From contig VXAZ01002121.1 of the NCBI GenBank assembly GCA_013399875.1, positions 124,001 through 188,000 on the forward strand: DNA of 64,000 bases, in the 5' to 3' direction. Both the position numbers and the translations under genes were made by a program. A model generated the notes under the pieces. The model was not told the DNA's origin, ran no database searches, and saw only the letters and a list, made by a program, of their open reading frames with translations. Position 1 is the first letter of the stretch; every line of letters starts with the position of its first letter. The stretch is from Gymnorhina tibicen. Taxonomy: Eukaryota; Chordata; Aves; Passeriformes; Artamidae. This document shows positions 35,958-49,550 of the stretch, piece after piece.

Positions 35958-38150
35958 TTGTCCTTTGCTCCTATTTAGAAAAGTATTTTTAAAAACTGGA
36001 CATGTCTGATTTTACTGAAAAACATAAATTGTTTCTCTGACAGAAGAGCAAAGTTGGGATAAGGTATTAACGGCTTAAGTGGAACAGAAAAGGGAATTTT
36101 GTTGCAAAAGTCTTTGCAGACAATCCATGAAAGATGAATTTTTCATTCATCACTAAAAATAATTTCACTGAAGATAAGTTAATTTATAAATACTAATTTT
36201 ATCATCAAGAAATTCCATTTATAGAGTCACTACCTAGCCTTTTCTACTTAGACAGAATCCAGCTGTTTTATTAACAATCTTTATGAGCACCTTCAGTGAC
36301 AGCCCAGCCTTACTCAGCCACAAGTTTCTGCATTAAAGCAGATTGTTCAGCAAGACAAGCAACTTCCCTGCAAAACCGTGGAAACAAATTAATGTGTGCT
36401 GCTGACACAGAAGCTACAGCTAGAACTTCATTAGAAGGTTACTCCTCATTATTTCCACTTGCTAATAAGGAGCTCAGAATTTTTATTTTCGTTGTGGCTT
36501 TGGTTGGGTTTTGGGGGTTTGTTTCTTTTTCTTTATAATTAGCAACATATTTAGATCTTGATTTTACTGGTAATATGATGCATCTTGGGCAATACCCTGA
36601 GCAAATCCTACTCATATAGGATCTAAAGTGAACATTTGGTATCAAACCTATATGGTTTTTATAACTTACTCATTATAGAAATATATCACAGAACTCCACA
36701 AGGATTTTCATGTCAAATCCTGCATCATTACTGAGTGAAACAGTTCATTTTCCTGCATATATAGGATTTAAGGAATTAAATACTTATAGAGCATATGGAC
36801 TGAGCCAGATTTATATGTAGGTAATTGGCAGTTTTAAACTCACTAGGACACATGGAAAAAAAAAACTGGCCATGCAACATTCTCTTCAGGCCTGAAACCA
36901 AAGCAGCAGCTTTGAAAACTAAATACAAGTGGAGAGTAATGGGGCAAACAGTCTCCACAAGGAAGGGAATGTTTTTTCCTGCCCTCAGGATTTACAAAGA
37001 AAATATAAGATACATTAACTGAATGCTCCAAAGCCATTTATCACAATAAGTGAACTTATGACTTCTAAGAGATGTCCTTACTTGGGGATGGGGGCAAAGG
37101 GAAATATCCTCAGCCTGTTACTCCTAAACAGCTCCTTGGGCTGCTTAAGCTTTCCAGTCTTTGCAGTCTGCAGGACAAAGTATGAGAACTTTGTCACAGT
37201 TGTTCTACAAAGAAATTATAAAACAGTTTCTGTTACTTTATATGAATCCAACATAGTTTGTTTCCCTTTCTCTTTGACAACTTAATTCATGACGAAATAA
37301 ACAAAAATATTAAACTAACATTACATTGGTAACTTTCATATGGCAGGTAGCAATTATCTTTTTCAGATCCTACCCCAATGCCAAAAGTAGCCATAGAAAT
37401 GTTGTAACATTAGAGATAACAGACAGATTACACTAAATCCAGAGATACCTTTTATAGATAGATGTTTAATTTAAAGAGATTTCCTTGAGTCAACTTAGCA
37501 AGCTCTCGGTACAAATTGAACATCAGGGGCTACTCAGCAAAATCAGCATAAAGAATATCCTTGAAGAAACCAAATTTTTTAAATGCTCTCCTAAGAAGTG
37601 ACAACAAACAACGTGTTGACATCAAAACATTGGCAGTGTGACAGGACAGTCAGTAAATACGTCAAAAACATTTCAACCCATATACAGATGTATTGTAGTC
37701 TAGAAGTTGCTTACAATAAAAAAAGCAAGAACAGCCATAATGATTTGCAGAGAACTATAGTTCTCATTTCCCAATATACAGAACCAGCTGTACAAAGTTA
37801 TACAGAAACCGTAAAAATTTGGAAATCCATTGAAATTCAGTTTCCTGTGAGTTCAGGCAGACCAACAGTTGGGAAATCCCACACTTGAAAGAATACAGGA
37901 AGAAGAAGTGTGGATAAAACAAGAATGCTTATATTGCTAAGGCAATGGACAAGCATAAATAAAATCCAGGAAAATAAACAATTTTGAAGAGTTCTTACAA
38001 GCTGTATAAAAACCTCCTGATAGATGCTATGAAGCAGGGCAAGACATGATTAGAGCTGGGAACACCAACACCACCAGTGGCAAACCCCTCAAAACAGGCA
38101 CAGTGTTTTTCTTAGGATTGCTTTGTAATAGCAATAATAATGATAAAACT

Positions 38151-38208
38151 AAAAAAAAAAACAAACAAACAAAACAAACAAAACCAAACAAAAACCAAAC
38201 CAAACAAA
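38151..38208. repeat. A/C-rich low-complexity tract
   Basis: Eleven A are followed by CAAA/CAAAA/CCAAA units up to AACAAATTTT. Confidence 0.85.
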
Positions 38209-39695
38209 TTTTAAGAAAAAAAATGAAAAAACCCACATCTCTAAGAAGAGATGAATGAAATGATCTTATCCAACTTCTGATAGTTAATCCCAATGTTCCT
38301 CGTGGTACTAAAATCCCAGGAAGAACACTTGGCAGAGTGGCAGTTCCTGATCTTCCCACTGCCAGCACGGCTTGCATGGGCACAACTGATTAAACAACTC
38401 TTGCTGTGCAAAACCAGCTGACCTAAAGGATAAATTTTTAATAAAAGGAATTACCAGCAAGTTCTCACTGATGAATTGACTCTGCTGCTGACTTGCAAAA
38501 CCAGCTGCTTTGACTTCACTAGTTAAAATAGTTTAATTTCTGAAATTACTTCAGTGTACAAATGCTCTGTGGAACAAGTTTTTAGTTTTCCCAAGGCCTC
38601 ACATATTTTAAGGAAATAACTTCAAATGAAAAGACTTCTTACTCAGGTGGTGTTGATCACATCTGAGTTCCCAAACACACTAACAAAGACACATGAACAT
38701 TCCAAACAAACTGTCACATACAAATTGATCCCCCTGCAGCTGCAGGAAAAGGAACATTTCTAAATGAAAATTGATCCTGCAGTATGCAATAACATACTTG
38801 TCTGATATTCATTAATTCATTATTGTGTGAGTAAAGGAAGATAAAATGAGAAATACTCAATGATGTAAATAGCTTGATGCCCTGTCCAGTAAAAATATTA
38901 AATCATCAATTACCTTTTCATCTGAATACTCAAGTAAAATAAAGTCTCACCTGAAGATACTATCAATTTCAGTTAAATGCTTACAGATCTCAAATGAGAA
39001 TTTAGTTAACCATAAACAAAGGATATGAAAATGCCCAGTTAAAACAAAGGTGCCAGGGACCCTTCATACACTGAATTTCAGACAAGTTTTAAATGGTATG
39101 TCAAACAACACCCTAAAAGTTGCTTACCTGGGCACAAATCCTGGGCTCCAAAAATTCTATAACCATCACAGCATCATGAAGCAGATATTAAAGTTTTAGT
39201 TTATAATGACGAATATTCACTACAGGTGAATTTGAGTGGTGTTTTATTGTCTTTTCCTACCCATTCCCTTCCAAAACACAAATAAACTATTACTCTTTTT
39301 ACAAAGCTATTTATTTAAAAACTCACTAAATTGACATTTAATAAATTCTGATTATCTCATAAATTGCAAAATACAACTCTTTGCTACTTTTTGGGTCACA
39401 GATTTGAAAATGATGAGATTGGAATAAAGTTCATCCCTGCATGTCCTCCATTTCATATGCAACAACAATGATTTGGCATACGCCACAGATGAATTAAGAG
39501 AACTTACACAACAATAAGAAATACAAACTGGCCTTTAAGATGTCCATGTGCACAAAAAGATGGCAAAGTCCAGCAAGCTTTATTGTTGCTTTATTTGTTG
39601 TTCCACTGGACGAAGCAGTTTTCTGTTTAACTGCTTTCCTTTACACCCCTGCCCATGAGCTCCCACAGCTGTTCTGTTGGCTGGAAGGGAAGCCT

Positions 39696-39800
39696 TCCAC
39701 AGTCCCACAAATCCAGCCGCTGAAGGGCTGGGGGCTTTTCCTGTGTCCACAGTCCCACAAATCCAGCCTCTGAAGGGCTGGGGCTTTTCCTGTGTCCACA
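39696..39800. repeat. 50-bp tandem repeat, about two copies
   Basis: Unit one (39696-39745) begins TCCACAGTCCCACAAATCC. Unit two (39746-39794) differs by one G deletion in the G-run and one substitution (CCGCTG to CCTCTG). A five- to six-base start of a third copy ends near 39800. This is a small minisatellite; overlapping minus frames of 87-122 codons that cross it repeat a short peptide for this reason and are not taken as genes. Confidence 0.9.
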
Positions 39801-40492
39801 GGGAAGCAGGACCCTGGCAGCCCAGCCCAGACTGACCCTGCTGGCCGCATACCAGTGAAGCCACTCACACCAGTAACACAATGGCCAAACGTCCATGAGC
39901 TCACACAGGAGCAGAGCAGACCTGAGGCGAGTCCTACTATGAAATAATGAAATCATTCTCAAATTGCAGGATGAAGCTTGTGTTTCCAAAACCAAAGGTC
40001 ACCTGAGTATCAATTATTTCTTGCTTTCTAGCACAATGATTTATAGGAGGAGCCAGGTTTCCGAACACCAGATATCCTGGAAGTTACATGAACACGGCTT
40101 ATTTAGTGCTGCTCAAGTGGTTTCAGTGATTAACAGCATAACCTCCTCTGTATACTACTGCACTCTGCTTCTGAAGGGACCAAAATAGAAATTCAACTGC
40201 ACTGTCCTGCCCAGATAAGCAGTTTTCTGCCACCTGAATGCAGAATGCTGAACTTTTTTCCTCACCCAAGCAAAATATAATTTTCAGACATATATGTATG
40301 ATAGTCTTGATGTTATATACCATTAACATACTAACATTGCTATGTTTATTATTTCAGACAGTTATTTAAATGAATTGAGGTATTTGACAACTTTTTTTCC
40401 CTTACACAGCCCTGTTGCGTCACCTTCTAGCTTTTATATGAGACTTACTTTGAGATGCTAAAAACTGACAAAATGTTGTTATAATACTACTA

Positions 40493-40547
40493 TCAGTAAA
40501 AGAAAATATTTTAAAACAGTATTTTATTCAGTAAAAGAAAATATTTT
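40493..40547. repeat. 20-bp direct repeat, 35 bp apart
   Basis: TCAGTAAAAGAAAATATTTT occurs at 40493-40512 and 40528-40547, so the underlying unit is about 35 bases. Confidence 0.9.
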
Positions 40548-43500
40548 CAAGCAGAGAAATGAACTAGTAGCCTCAATGAGCACCATATTGTAATGCACAA
40601 AATCTGCCATTTTTCTAATCTCTGTCTTCCCTAGGCTACATAGAGGAGCACTAATAGGTCTATACACACACAAACACCCTAAAATACATAAAAATAGCCA
40701 TAATATCAGGTAAAAACATATCCATGGGCAGAAAAGGAGAGAAGATGGTAGTGAACATGGTGGTTTGGCTGCCCTGTGCATTCCACCTTCACTGACTTTC
40801 AACATTCCTGTGTTAGCACAGCCTGTTTCCAAAGCATGTGGCATCCTGATGTCTACTCAATAATGAGAATCAGGGTGAGAAGTGTCATGGGACAAAATAT
40901 TGCAGAACAGGATGGGTTTGTTTGGGGGGGTTCTTCCCAAATTTTAACCTGTTCCTGGCTAAGAATCTACACAGTTCCAACAACACCCACTCCAAATTTA
41001 TGATTTAAAAATAAAAGTCTTGCTCACATAACTTGCTGATCAGATAATAAAAATAACTTCCTTATTTTCAGGAGCTTTTCAGAGCAGACTTAATATTCTG
41101 TCTTCAAAAGCTGTGCAAGTACAAATGCTCCAGAAACAGCCCAGCTTACTCAGCCCTTGTGCTTGGCTGTTCCCTCCACCACAAAGCAGTTCTACTTCAG
41201 TTCCAGTGCCTGAATAACCACATCAATTTAAACTCAACAACTCCCAGTATATATCTGCAATTTACACATCACTTCTGCTGCAATGCTGTCAAGATCCCAA
41301 AGTCTGCAGCCAGAACATTTCTTAATGACTGAAATGATAATTTTGGTCTGTCCTATCACTGAATCCTTGGGATTTATCTACCCCCTAAAAATCAGGGGGA
41401 AAGTCTTATTCCTGTTTACTACGGTTATTATTCACTACCTCCAACCACCACAAGAACTAAGAGATAACTCAAGTATGAGCTACTCCAAGGCACACTGGAT
41501 GCTGGCACCAAGCCATTCCAGGCAAGAAGGGTTTCTTACCCGGTTAACATAACGGCTCAATTTTGTACAGTAATTTAGATCTGCTGAGAAAATGAGGCAG
41601 TGATGTTATTTTCCTCAAGATTGTATACAACTGCCGTGCTTTGCAGGCTCATGATCCCCCAGCATTTCTTGCTAATTTTTGGAAACTTCTTATACCTGCA
41701 AGAAAGGACACACTAGGGCAAGCAAATGGTGTGCTTCCTTGTCCAGATCTACTACCTTTCACATGGATCTCACACATTTACATTGCAAATCCATTTTTGA
41801 GATGAGAAAGTCATTTAACTCTCACAAGCGCAAGTAATTTTGATGTTGTACCCCAGCACAGACTTCCTACAAATAGCTACATTCCCAGCTCAAAAGCCTC
41901 TTGCTCTGTTTTTCTATGATAGTTAAATTTCTTGTTTAATTGTGTTTTTATCTTAAAACAACCAAAAATGCATTATGCAAATAAGTCCTTTCAAGAGTTC
42001 ACTTTGTGAAACTAAACTAAACTTGAAGGTTTATTGCCTTGTAAATTATTCATTGTAGCCTTTTAAATGACAGGATACAAACTGTACAAAACAAGGCAGC
42101 AGGAGAGACACGTCTATTTAAAAATCACACTGGGTGTGACATCATACTTCCAAAAGTCTGCCACCACAGCCACTGGGAATCAACTCTTCCATAATCTGGG
42201 AAGCAGACACAGGCTCACACTGCCCTTCCTTCCAGCTGTCCCAAAACCCGAGAGCCAGGAAAACACTGTACCTGCTGCGAACAATCACACAGACTTTCCA
42301 AAAGCACTCACCCCATCCTTCAGCCACTTCTGGAAATGTTTAAATCGGAAGCCCACATTGAAAATCCCGACTGACCTCAGGCTTCCGCACAGCTCTGACC
42401 ACCCCCTAGGGTTTGAGCACTGCTGTGGTGTCAGGATCCTCTCACCCACATGTAGGTTCTCCTGGTCAGTCTCTTTTCTCAGCTGCAGGTTCCTACTGCC
42501 TTAATTAGTTCTGCAGTTAGAAAAAGGCTTTTGGGGCTGCGTACAAGTATTTTGTGTCCTCATGGACTGCTCTGTGGTCCTTCCATCCTCCTCCCCAAGC
42601 CTCTAAGACTTTGTGAATTCTGCAAGACATTGTCCTCCTCGTTCTATTGTTTGGGTAATTCCAAAATGCCAGCCCCAGAAGAAATGCTGTAAAAAACCTG
42701 ATTGAGCTACAAGATGAACATCCAGGTCTTTCACTGTGCCCCAGCCTAGTGATAATCTTTAATGACTTCACTGGCCACAGCTGAGGGGATCAGCTGTGCT
42801 GACCTCCAAACTACACACAGGCATTTCCAAACCACCAGGCTGAGGAACCTCACCTGTGTGTAATGAGCCAGACAGAAACTGAGCTATATACTGAAGACCT
42901 AAGGTAAAACCAATTAACGAAGTTTTCCTACAGTTCTAAATAATTAAAACTCTTGAGCACAGATATAGTTTCTCTGTGGCAGTTCAGTGGTATCAACATA
43001 TTGAGTTTGCTCTCAATGTACTCTCAAACTTCCTTCCTCCAAAAGGATTCCACAGGAATTTTCAATGAAGCATCTGATGCCGTATTTTTTACATCCTTTG
43101 TATCAACTACTTGGAAAGCATAACATTTTCTACAGAATAAACTTAAAGCAGAAAGGTTTCCTCCCTGTTCTGGCTCTGAGTAACAATGAATTCAGTTATT
43201 TTTGGCTCATCCTCACCTTCTGTTCCTTTCCTGTTCATTACAGAGAAGTGACCTCTGCTCTGCCAACAGGTGATGTCACCTTCTGCCTCCTGCTGGGTAC
43301 ATGCTCAAAAGAAAACATTTACAAAAGACCATGCACTTACCCCATGCTGCCTTCTAAGATACAGGAGACAGATTTAAAGAGCTGGAGATTCACCTTCTCT
43401 GACCGCTTTCAAGTCACACCAAGCACAGCACCTCCAGAACAAAACCCCAAGAAAAATAAAAACCCCTCTTGCCTGGCAAGATTGCCCATGCTCAATAGCA

Positions 43501-43963
43501 CTGCTCAACATCTACCTCTCCACCACTGCAGACTCACTGGGAAAGCTGCTGGAAAGCTTTTGCAAAAGGGAACATTTTAACTGTGCCTTCAAAGCACGCT
43601 TCCCAGAAATTAGAAAAAAACAAATTATAATTAAAAGTAAACTAATTATGACAGTGATGTATAAAAAGTATATTTAAAAAAATGAAATTCTGTAGCAAAT
43701 GAGAAAAGTTATGGGTTTCTTTTTAAATAAAAAATCATATTTGGGTGTGAGCTGCCAATGCAACTTCACAAATATATCAAAAATGTTAAGAGAATAAGGA
43801 CTGGCCATTTATCATACAGTTATCAATACAAGAGGCTAAAGTCAAAGCGTACCTGTGACTTAGTTCAGCATCCACTGATCACTCTACTTTAAAATAGCTT
43901 TTAGCAGTTCAAATAGAGGTTCTGACTGTTTTAGAACTTAAATATTTACCAGTTCATTATCAC

Positions 43964-43991
43964 TCACAAAATAAACATCACAAAATAAACA
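43964..43991. repeat. 14-bp tandem duplication
   Basis: TCACAAAATAAACA occurs twice in succession at 43964-43977 and 43978-43991. Confidence 0.9.
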
Positions 43992-45399
43992 TCATTGAAA
44001 GCCTCTGCAAATCACTGCTACAGTTTCAGTCCTTCCTATATTTTACTTCTTCTGGCCCAAAATGTAGATATTTCCTTATATTTTTGCAGGAAACCAAATG
44101 GGCAGAGAATACATTTATTTCTGCTTAACTGGAAAGCACAAACTACAAAACTTATATCCTTCACATACTTCAGTGTTCCTCTCTAAATGTACTGTAGAGC
44201 TATCATAAAGACAGATTAAAAACTATTTAACTGTAATTAAAAGCTGACTAATATGTACGGACTAGAAAGTTAATTCATTAATACAAAGGATTTTGTGTTC
44301 ATTCATCTCAATTTTCTATTGTACAGAAGCTTTCCATAAAAATGATTGCTTCATTTCAACAGCAACACAGTCTTTTGTTTCTTATTCACTCTTGCCAATT
44401 GTCATCCTCTTCATCTTTATGGTTCATAACTCTGAAAACTGACTTCTCAAACAATATGAATTTAAAACATGTATAGATCAAATGCTCAAAAATAAAAGAA
44501 TTTGTTTTCCATCACTTACATTTGGTTTTATGAATGCTTTTCTAACAACATGTGAGTGGGAAAAAGAAGACAACAAGATACCAACCACCTTTTAAACATC
44601 AGAAATCCTCCCAACTTATTTGGCCACACCAAAGACATTTGCTTTTCACTGTGCCCTAAGGGGACTGTTTGGCTTCTCAAAACAAGAATTTCTCTGCATA
44701 AACTGATACCACTACAGTCATCTTCTCCTTCAAGGGAGGGATGCTCACCATCACATTTCCAGGGGGCAAAAACCTGTTATTCTCATGTGCACTGAGAGAT
44801 GTTGCATTCTTACATGGTCACTGAGGAATGAGAACTATAACTGCAAGGCAAACAACTTCAGAAAATACATACAGAAAGTAAGATCAGGATGGTTGAGAAT
44901 TCAACTCAATTTCCTACAAGTCTGAGATGGAAACAATGAAATACAGCAGGCTGCCATTAATTAAAGAGGCAAAACCAACCTTCTGCCAAAACCTCGAGCT
45001 GCATGAAAGAAATTGATCCCAATGGCAGCAGCCAGTGTTTCATGGCATGAAATGCGACCAGGAAAGTATTTTGTGCTGTCATGGAAGAATTTGGCAGGAC
45101 AACACTGCAGATCATGAAATACACAGAACATCAATGACCCTTCAAAACAAGTTACCCCCTTCATCCCCTACAATTTTTACTACTGTGCACCCAATATTTG
45201 GTCTTGTTTCCCATACGGAAAATTATACTTATGGCCCAGATCCTACTCCTTACAGGAAATAAATAATGTTCTGCATTTCTCAAGGGTACAATTTAGGGGG
45301 TACTGCAAAAGTGCAGGAGTCCCACAGCCTGGAGCTGCTTTTGAGTCCACAAATATTCTTGCCAAGACAGTGTTAAAAAGATTAAATATCAGGAGAAAT

Positions 45400-45610
45400 A
45401 AGCCATGTTTTCATTAAATTGCCTTTCAGTGTAATGGTACAAAAGGTATTAAAACTCTCTGGAGCAGGGTTAATAGCAGATTTTATGGAAGTGGTTAATT
45501 AAGAGGTCAGCAATTTCCTAGTACATTTACATTGGGTTTATGGAGAGATTTGGTTTAAGGAATGTATCACCCCATGTAAACTGGTAAGCTTGTAAAAACT
45601 GAAGATAGCA
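45400..45610. promoter_or_regulatory. candidate conserved non-coding element, short
   Basis: Repeat-free sequence with TTTCATTAAATTGCC, GTGTAATGG, GTGGTTAATTAAGAGG and GGAATGTATC motifs. No coding frame. It is a tentative call, made on texture and homeodomain-like cores only. Confidence 0.2.
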
Positions 45611-45839
45611 GTTTCTGAAAAGATTAATCTTGCTGAGCTGTGCTTTGCTGTGCTAGCTAACATCAGTGGATCCCTGTCCTTCTTCCACTCAGCAAGAGCC
45701 TGCTTCCAGAATTTCTAACAAACTTACCAAGCTCACAAACACCTGAAATCACAGTGGTAAAACTGGACACTTAAAGAGCAAATTACACATCCAAAAAAAG
45801 GACTGAACCTCTTTAAAAATCACTTCCTAAGTTGTTGCA
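45611..45839. other. non-coding interval, nothing recognised
   Basis: Ordinary sequence between a candidate regulatory block and the ERVL-type LTR. Confidence 0.6.
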
Positions 45840-46203
45840 CTGAGCCTGGCTGGCTGGAATTCACTTTCTCCATGGCAGGAGATTGGGAGGGAGCACAGCC
45901 AGGAAGCTGCCCTGGCCTGAGGCAAGGATATCCCGGGCCAGGACGTGCCAAGCTCAGCAGAAACAACCGGAGGCAGAAGGAGAAAGGGGCTCGGACAGTC
46001 CTGGAGCACTGGCTGTGCATCAGCCTGCTGGAGGATGTGCTGCATCACCTCTTGGGGTTTGTTTTCCCTCTGTTCTGTTCCCAAACTTTGTTCAACTCAC
46101 AAGTTTTCTTGCTTCTACTCTTTCAATTCTTTTCTCCATCCCAGCAGAGAGTGAACAAGGGGCTGTGTGGGAGCTGAGCTGCTGGCTGGGGTGAACCAGC
46201 TCA
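45840..46203 (+). mobile_element. decayed ERVL-type solo LTR
   Basis: This is an old solo LTR in sense orientation. The 5' part (GGCTGGAATTCACTTTCTCC) and GGGAGGGAGCACAGCC match in order the beginning and the middle of U3 of an ERVL-type LTR abundant in bird genomes. ATGTGCTGCATCACC, TTCCCTCTGTTCTG, CTCACAAGTTTTCTTGCTTC, CTCCATCCCAGCAGAGAGTG and GGGGCTGTGTGG with GCTGGCTGGGGTGAACCA then match the R/U5 end, again in order. Where the promoter TATA box of intact copies would lie (around 45940-45965) there is now GC-rich sequence, so the promoter is probably dead. Internal retroviral sequence and primer-binding site are absent on both sides. Family membership is from memory of the consensus. Confidence 0.85.
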
Positions 46204-47787
46204 GCTGGGCTGTGGTGTAGTGCTAAACACGGCCTACATCAGGGAAACTGTCATTTCCATGGGGAAAAACTGCAAATACCTCACAGTGCAACCTGATCAT
46301 TAATTGGGAACAGATCATGCAATCACTGGAGAAAAGTCAGAATTCATCTACTTGCAACTGAGGAGAAAAGCTTTGCTCAGGGGGCTGCAGTTCCTCTCCT
46401 GAATGTCCTGAGGATGGAAGGTAAGCACAAAAGTCTCCATCCAGTCACACACACAGTTCAGAGAGATTCAAATCATCTGCGTCTGCCAAAACAACACACA
46501 ACACATTGCCACAGGGGCCAGAAAGCATGTCCTAGATATATATACTACTGATATTTTCCATTTCAGTGACATTCAGGGGAAGCATTTGGATGAGTAACCA
46601 TTCGCTTTTCAAAGAGCTTTAGAGAGGGACACTGCAGAATGCTCCAGTGAGATGAATGTTTCAACCTTTTCCTGGCTCTCTCCACATGTAAAGTCTCATT
46701 GATCTCAAAATAACAAGCACCAACAAGACACAATGTCAGCAGCATATACTTAAATCATTCTCTAAGAATTGAGAATACTTGATAAATTTAGCACAGTTGC
46801 AGCCAGGGGCAAAAACTTTGCGATACTGGAAGTAAGCTGTGAAGCAGAAATTATGTATCCGCACTGAATAACCCCTCTTGCCACGATTCCTGCTTGTTCT
46901 CTTCCCTTACTATATTTAGGAAATCGAAGCGATTTAATGTAAAACAGCAAAGCTGGGAAATTGGCTGCAACTCTTAAGAAAAAGTCTAGGAGGCTAATGA
47001 ACCATTATGGTAAAAGCTGAATAAGCCCAGATCCTGAAAAGAAATTGGAGGTGTATTTTAGATATGCATGAAGACGATCAAAAAACCATTTCACTAGATT
47101 GCTGTGTGCAAGTAGGGCACTTTGTTTAATCTTATCCAGCTATACGACTTAAATGAAACAAACCTTTAATTTGACTTTCAAAAGCATTAAGTATTTTGGG
47201 AGCTGCCTTGAAGTCAGCCAAATAATGTTCCTGGAGGTATTTTAAGCTACTTTTTAAAAGCCAACAAGTTTCAATTATTAGAAAAAATAGGTTCAGCTTT
47301 TCCTCAGGGGAAGGTAGAAAGAGAGAAAAAACCCAAAAGTTTTTATCATCACAGTTGAGTCAAGTAAAATGAAGGGATTTATTACAGATCTTGAAGTGGC
47401 TGGTTAAAAACAACTCAGAAGGATTCCTTACATTATCTGAAGACCTGAAGATTCCCCCTTCTCTTATACATATCACATGGAAAGTTAGCCATTGTCAAGA
47501 TTTATAATCATGAGCTTAATTCTGAAAAAGAGCATTATCAGAGCCAGTGTTTGTAGAAAATTACAGACCCTCATCCTGCAAACACATTTTAACTGAACTG
47601 AGACTACTCATGCACATAAAAGTAAACTACAGGTGTACTTGTAAGATCAGGGCCTGACTGACCCCAAAGGAATAAAGAACAGAGATATCTGAAAGTTCCC
47701 CCTTGGATGCCCTCTAAGTGCCTGAACCTGCAGAAACTAAAAAACATCAAAACAGGACTAAAATTTGGTCTTGCTGGGAGAAAGTAG

Positions 47788-47872
47788 TAAAAAACCAAAC
47801 AACCTAAACCAAACTAAATCAACAACAACAAAATGAAACAAACAAAAAAACACCCCAAGCCACAGAAAAACC
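47788..47872. repeat. A/C-rich low-complexity tract
   Basis: Starts with an A-run and continues as CCAAACAACC, CAACAACAAC and AACAAACAAAAAAACACCCC sequence. Confidence 0.8.
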
Positions 47873-49536
47873 TCTGTCTAATCAATATGCAGAAAGGAGC
47901 ATTTGTAATTCCTTACCTTGGTATGAAGTAATCATAAAGATTCTTTAGGATACATTAACAAGAAAATTTTGGAAGTCTAATAATTAAGTTTTATTATTAT
48001 TTATTAAACTATATCCTAAATTTTCTAGTTTCATTACTGTGTTAAAAAAAAGTAATACTGTTATTACAGTCTAACAAAAACCACCACAAATTTTAGATGC
48101 CAATTCTTCACTATACTGCCTGCAAAGAAAGGCACCTGTGTTTTCTTGTTTTGATGGAACTTAAGATGAAAAGAGGCTCCTAGGTCGAGGCAATACCTTT
48201 GGTTAAACAGACACATGGCTGAAAAAACCTAGCCAATTTTAAACAGAACCTTCTGTAAATCCAAAATGCATTCAGCAGCTTTCAAAGCTAACCAGGAGAT
48301 CAGCAGCACTGCTTAGCATTCATGGGGACAGCCAGCACCGGCCCCTGGAAAAGCAGTGCTGTTACCTATGGAGCACGAGCTGGAGCTGCACCCCTCATCT
48401 GCATCCATTTGTCATCCAGCCTATAGAAATCAGCAATTTCACTCCTTTCAACTCTGACATGAGTCATTTAATTCTAAATAAAGTAGGAAGTAATGTACCA
48501 TGCAGCAGAGCAGAGCCAAGGAAGGGAGTGTGTGTGCTTTCCTCTGCTCCACTATTGCCACAGCTGCAAATGGAAGTGTGCTATCGTGGCAGAACAGGGG
48601 CTGCACACAGGGCTGTGCCAGCCTTGACACTGCCAGGCACTCATTCAGGAACAACATTTTAAGTAGCTGAAGGTCTTACAGTTAAATGATTGTTTTTAAC
48701 AGTGAAATTTCATTCTTACACACCACTCATACACCTTTATCAGTGGTGAACAGCAGTGTCAGCCAACGGCCTGACAGGTTAAAACATATTGTATATTCCA
48801 GAGAGACTCCTAAGCTTCATTTCTTATTTGTAAGTCTGGAGTTAGAATTTAAATGAACATGAGCCAGAGTGTCTGTCTATACAGAAGATTTCCAATACTC
48901 ACTTCAGAGTTTATCATACAAATGACTGGAAGAGAATTGAGATACTCCAGTGTTAGAGTGAGAAAGGTCATAACTCTCTTAATAGCTACGATAAATTCAG
49001 TATGAGAAAATAATTTAGTGAGTTTAGAAAATAGAGTTTGATTGCAGTTAGCAATGTTCTGATTAGCTACAAACATTTTGGGTATTAGCCTGCATCAACA
49101 TCCAGAGAATGCACACAGCAAACAGGCAACCATGGCCAAAGGAAATTCAAGCATGGCTGAGTTAGAGCAGCATGCCAGGCAGCTTGTCAGTCAATAAATT
49201 TCTTTTTCAGAAGCAGTTGCAGATATAGCAGTGTTTTGCGTTTCCAAATCGAGCACTAGGGAGCGGGCAGGGAAGCAGGGCAAGTGAAGGGGTCTGTGGA
49301 TGACCAGCCCATGCTCCTGCACAGAGGGGACACACCCTACAGAGGTGCTGTGCCACCGAGCTGTTCTTACAGCTCTTGCACATCGCACAGGGGCAGCAGA
49401 GCAGAGCAGAGGGGAACAAGCCAAGGTATCAGCTGGAAGATATCCAGATCCCTTGGCATCCACCCACAGCAATTGCCAGTACAGAGTCCACAAGGAATTA
49501 AAGTCGCATTAAAACATTAATGTGGTCCTTTCACAA

Positions 49537-49550
49537 ACACACACACACAC
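49537..49550. repeat. (AC)7 microsatellite
   Basis: Seven AC units, followed by the imperfect GCACATAC. Confidence 0.9.

Larger units (their letters stand above)
34481..39695. other. single-copy non-coding DNA with small repeats
   Basis: No gene is seen in this 5.2 kb. It contains a perfect 23-base tandem duplication (35912-35957), a T/G-rich tract at 36498-36535 and an A/C-rich tract at 38151-38208. Frames reach 118 codons (38027-38383, minus); that frame owes its length to the A/C tract. Confidence 0.6.
39801..45399. other. single-copy non-coding DNA, no gene recognised
   Basis: No gene is recognised. A 20-base direct repeat lies at 40493-40512 and 40528-40547, and a 14-base tandem duplication at 43964-43991. 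The second longest frame in the window (43065-43580, plus, 171 codons) is here; its product has no domain, signal or repeat I recognise, and codon use looks like background. A 145-codon frame at 42067-42504 is equally uninformative. Confidence 0.55.

Noticed and set aside
39120..39140. Donor-like CAG|GTAAGC on the minus strand
   Set aside because: Isolated; no companion acceptor or coding frame.
39580..39995. Minus-strand frames with a repeated peptide (GFVGLW / TQEKP)
   Set aside because: The repetition is fully explained by the 50-bp tandem repeat in DNA, and three phases are open at once.
43065..43580. 171-codon open frame on the plus strand
   Set aside because: No domain, signal peptide or repeat. 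A pyrimidine-rich AG near 43244 and a GT near 43270 inside it are likely chance.
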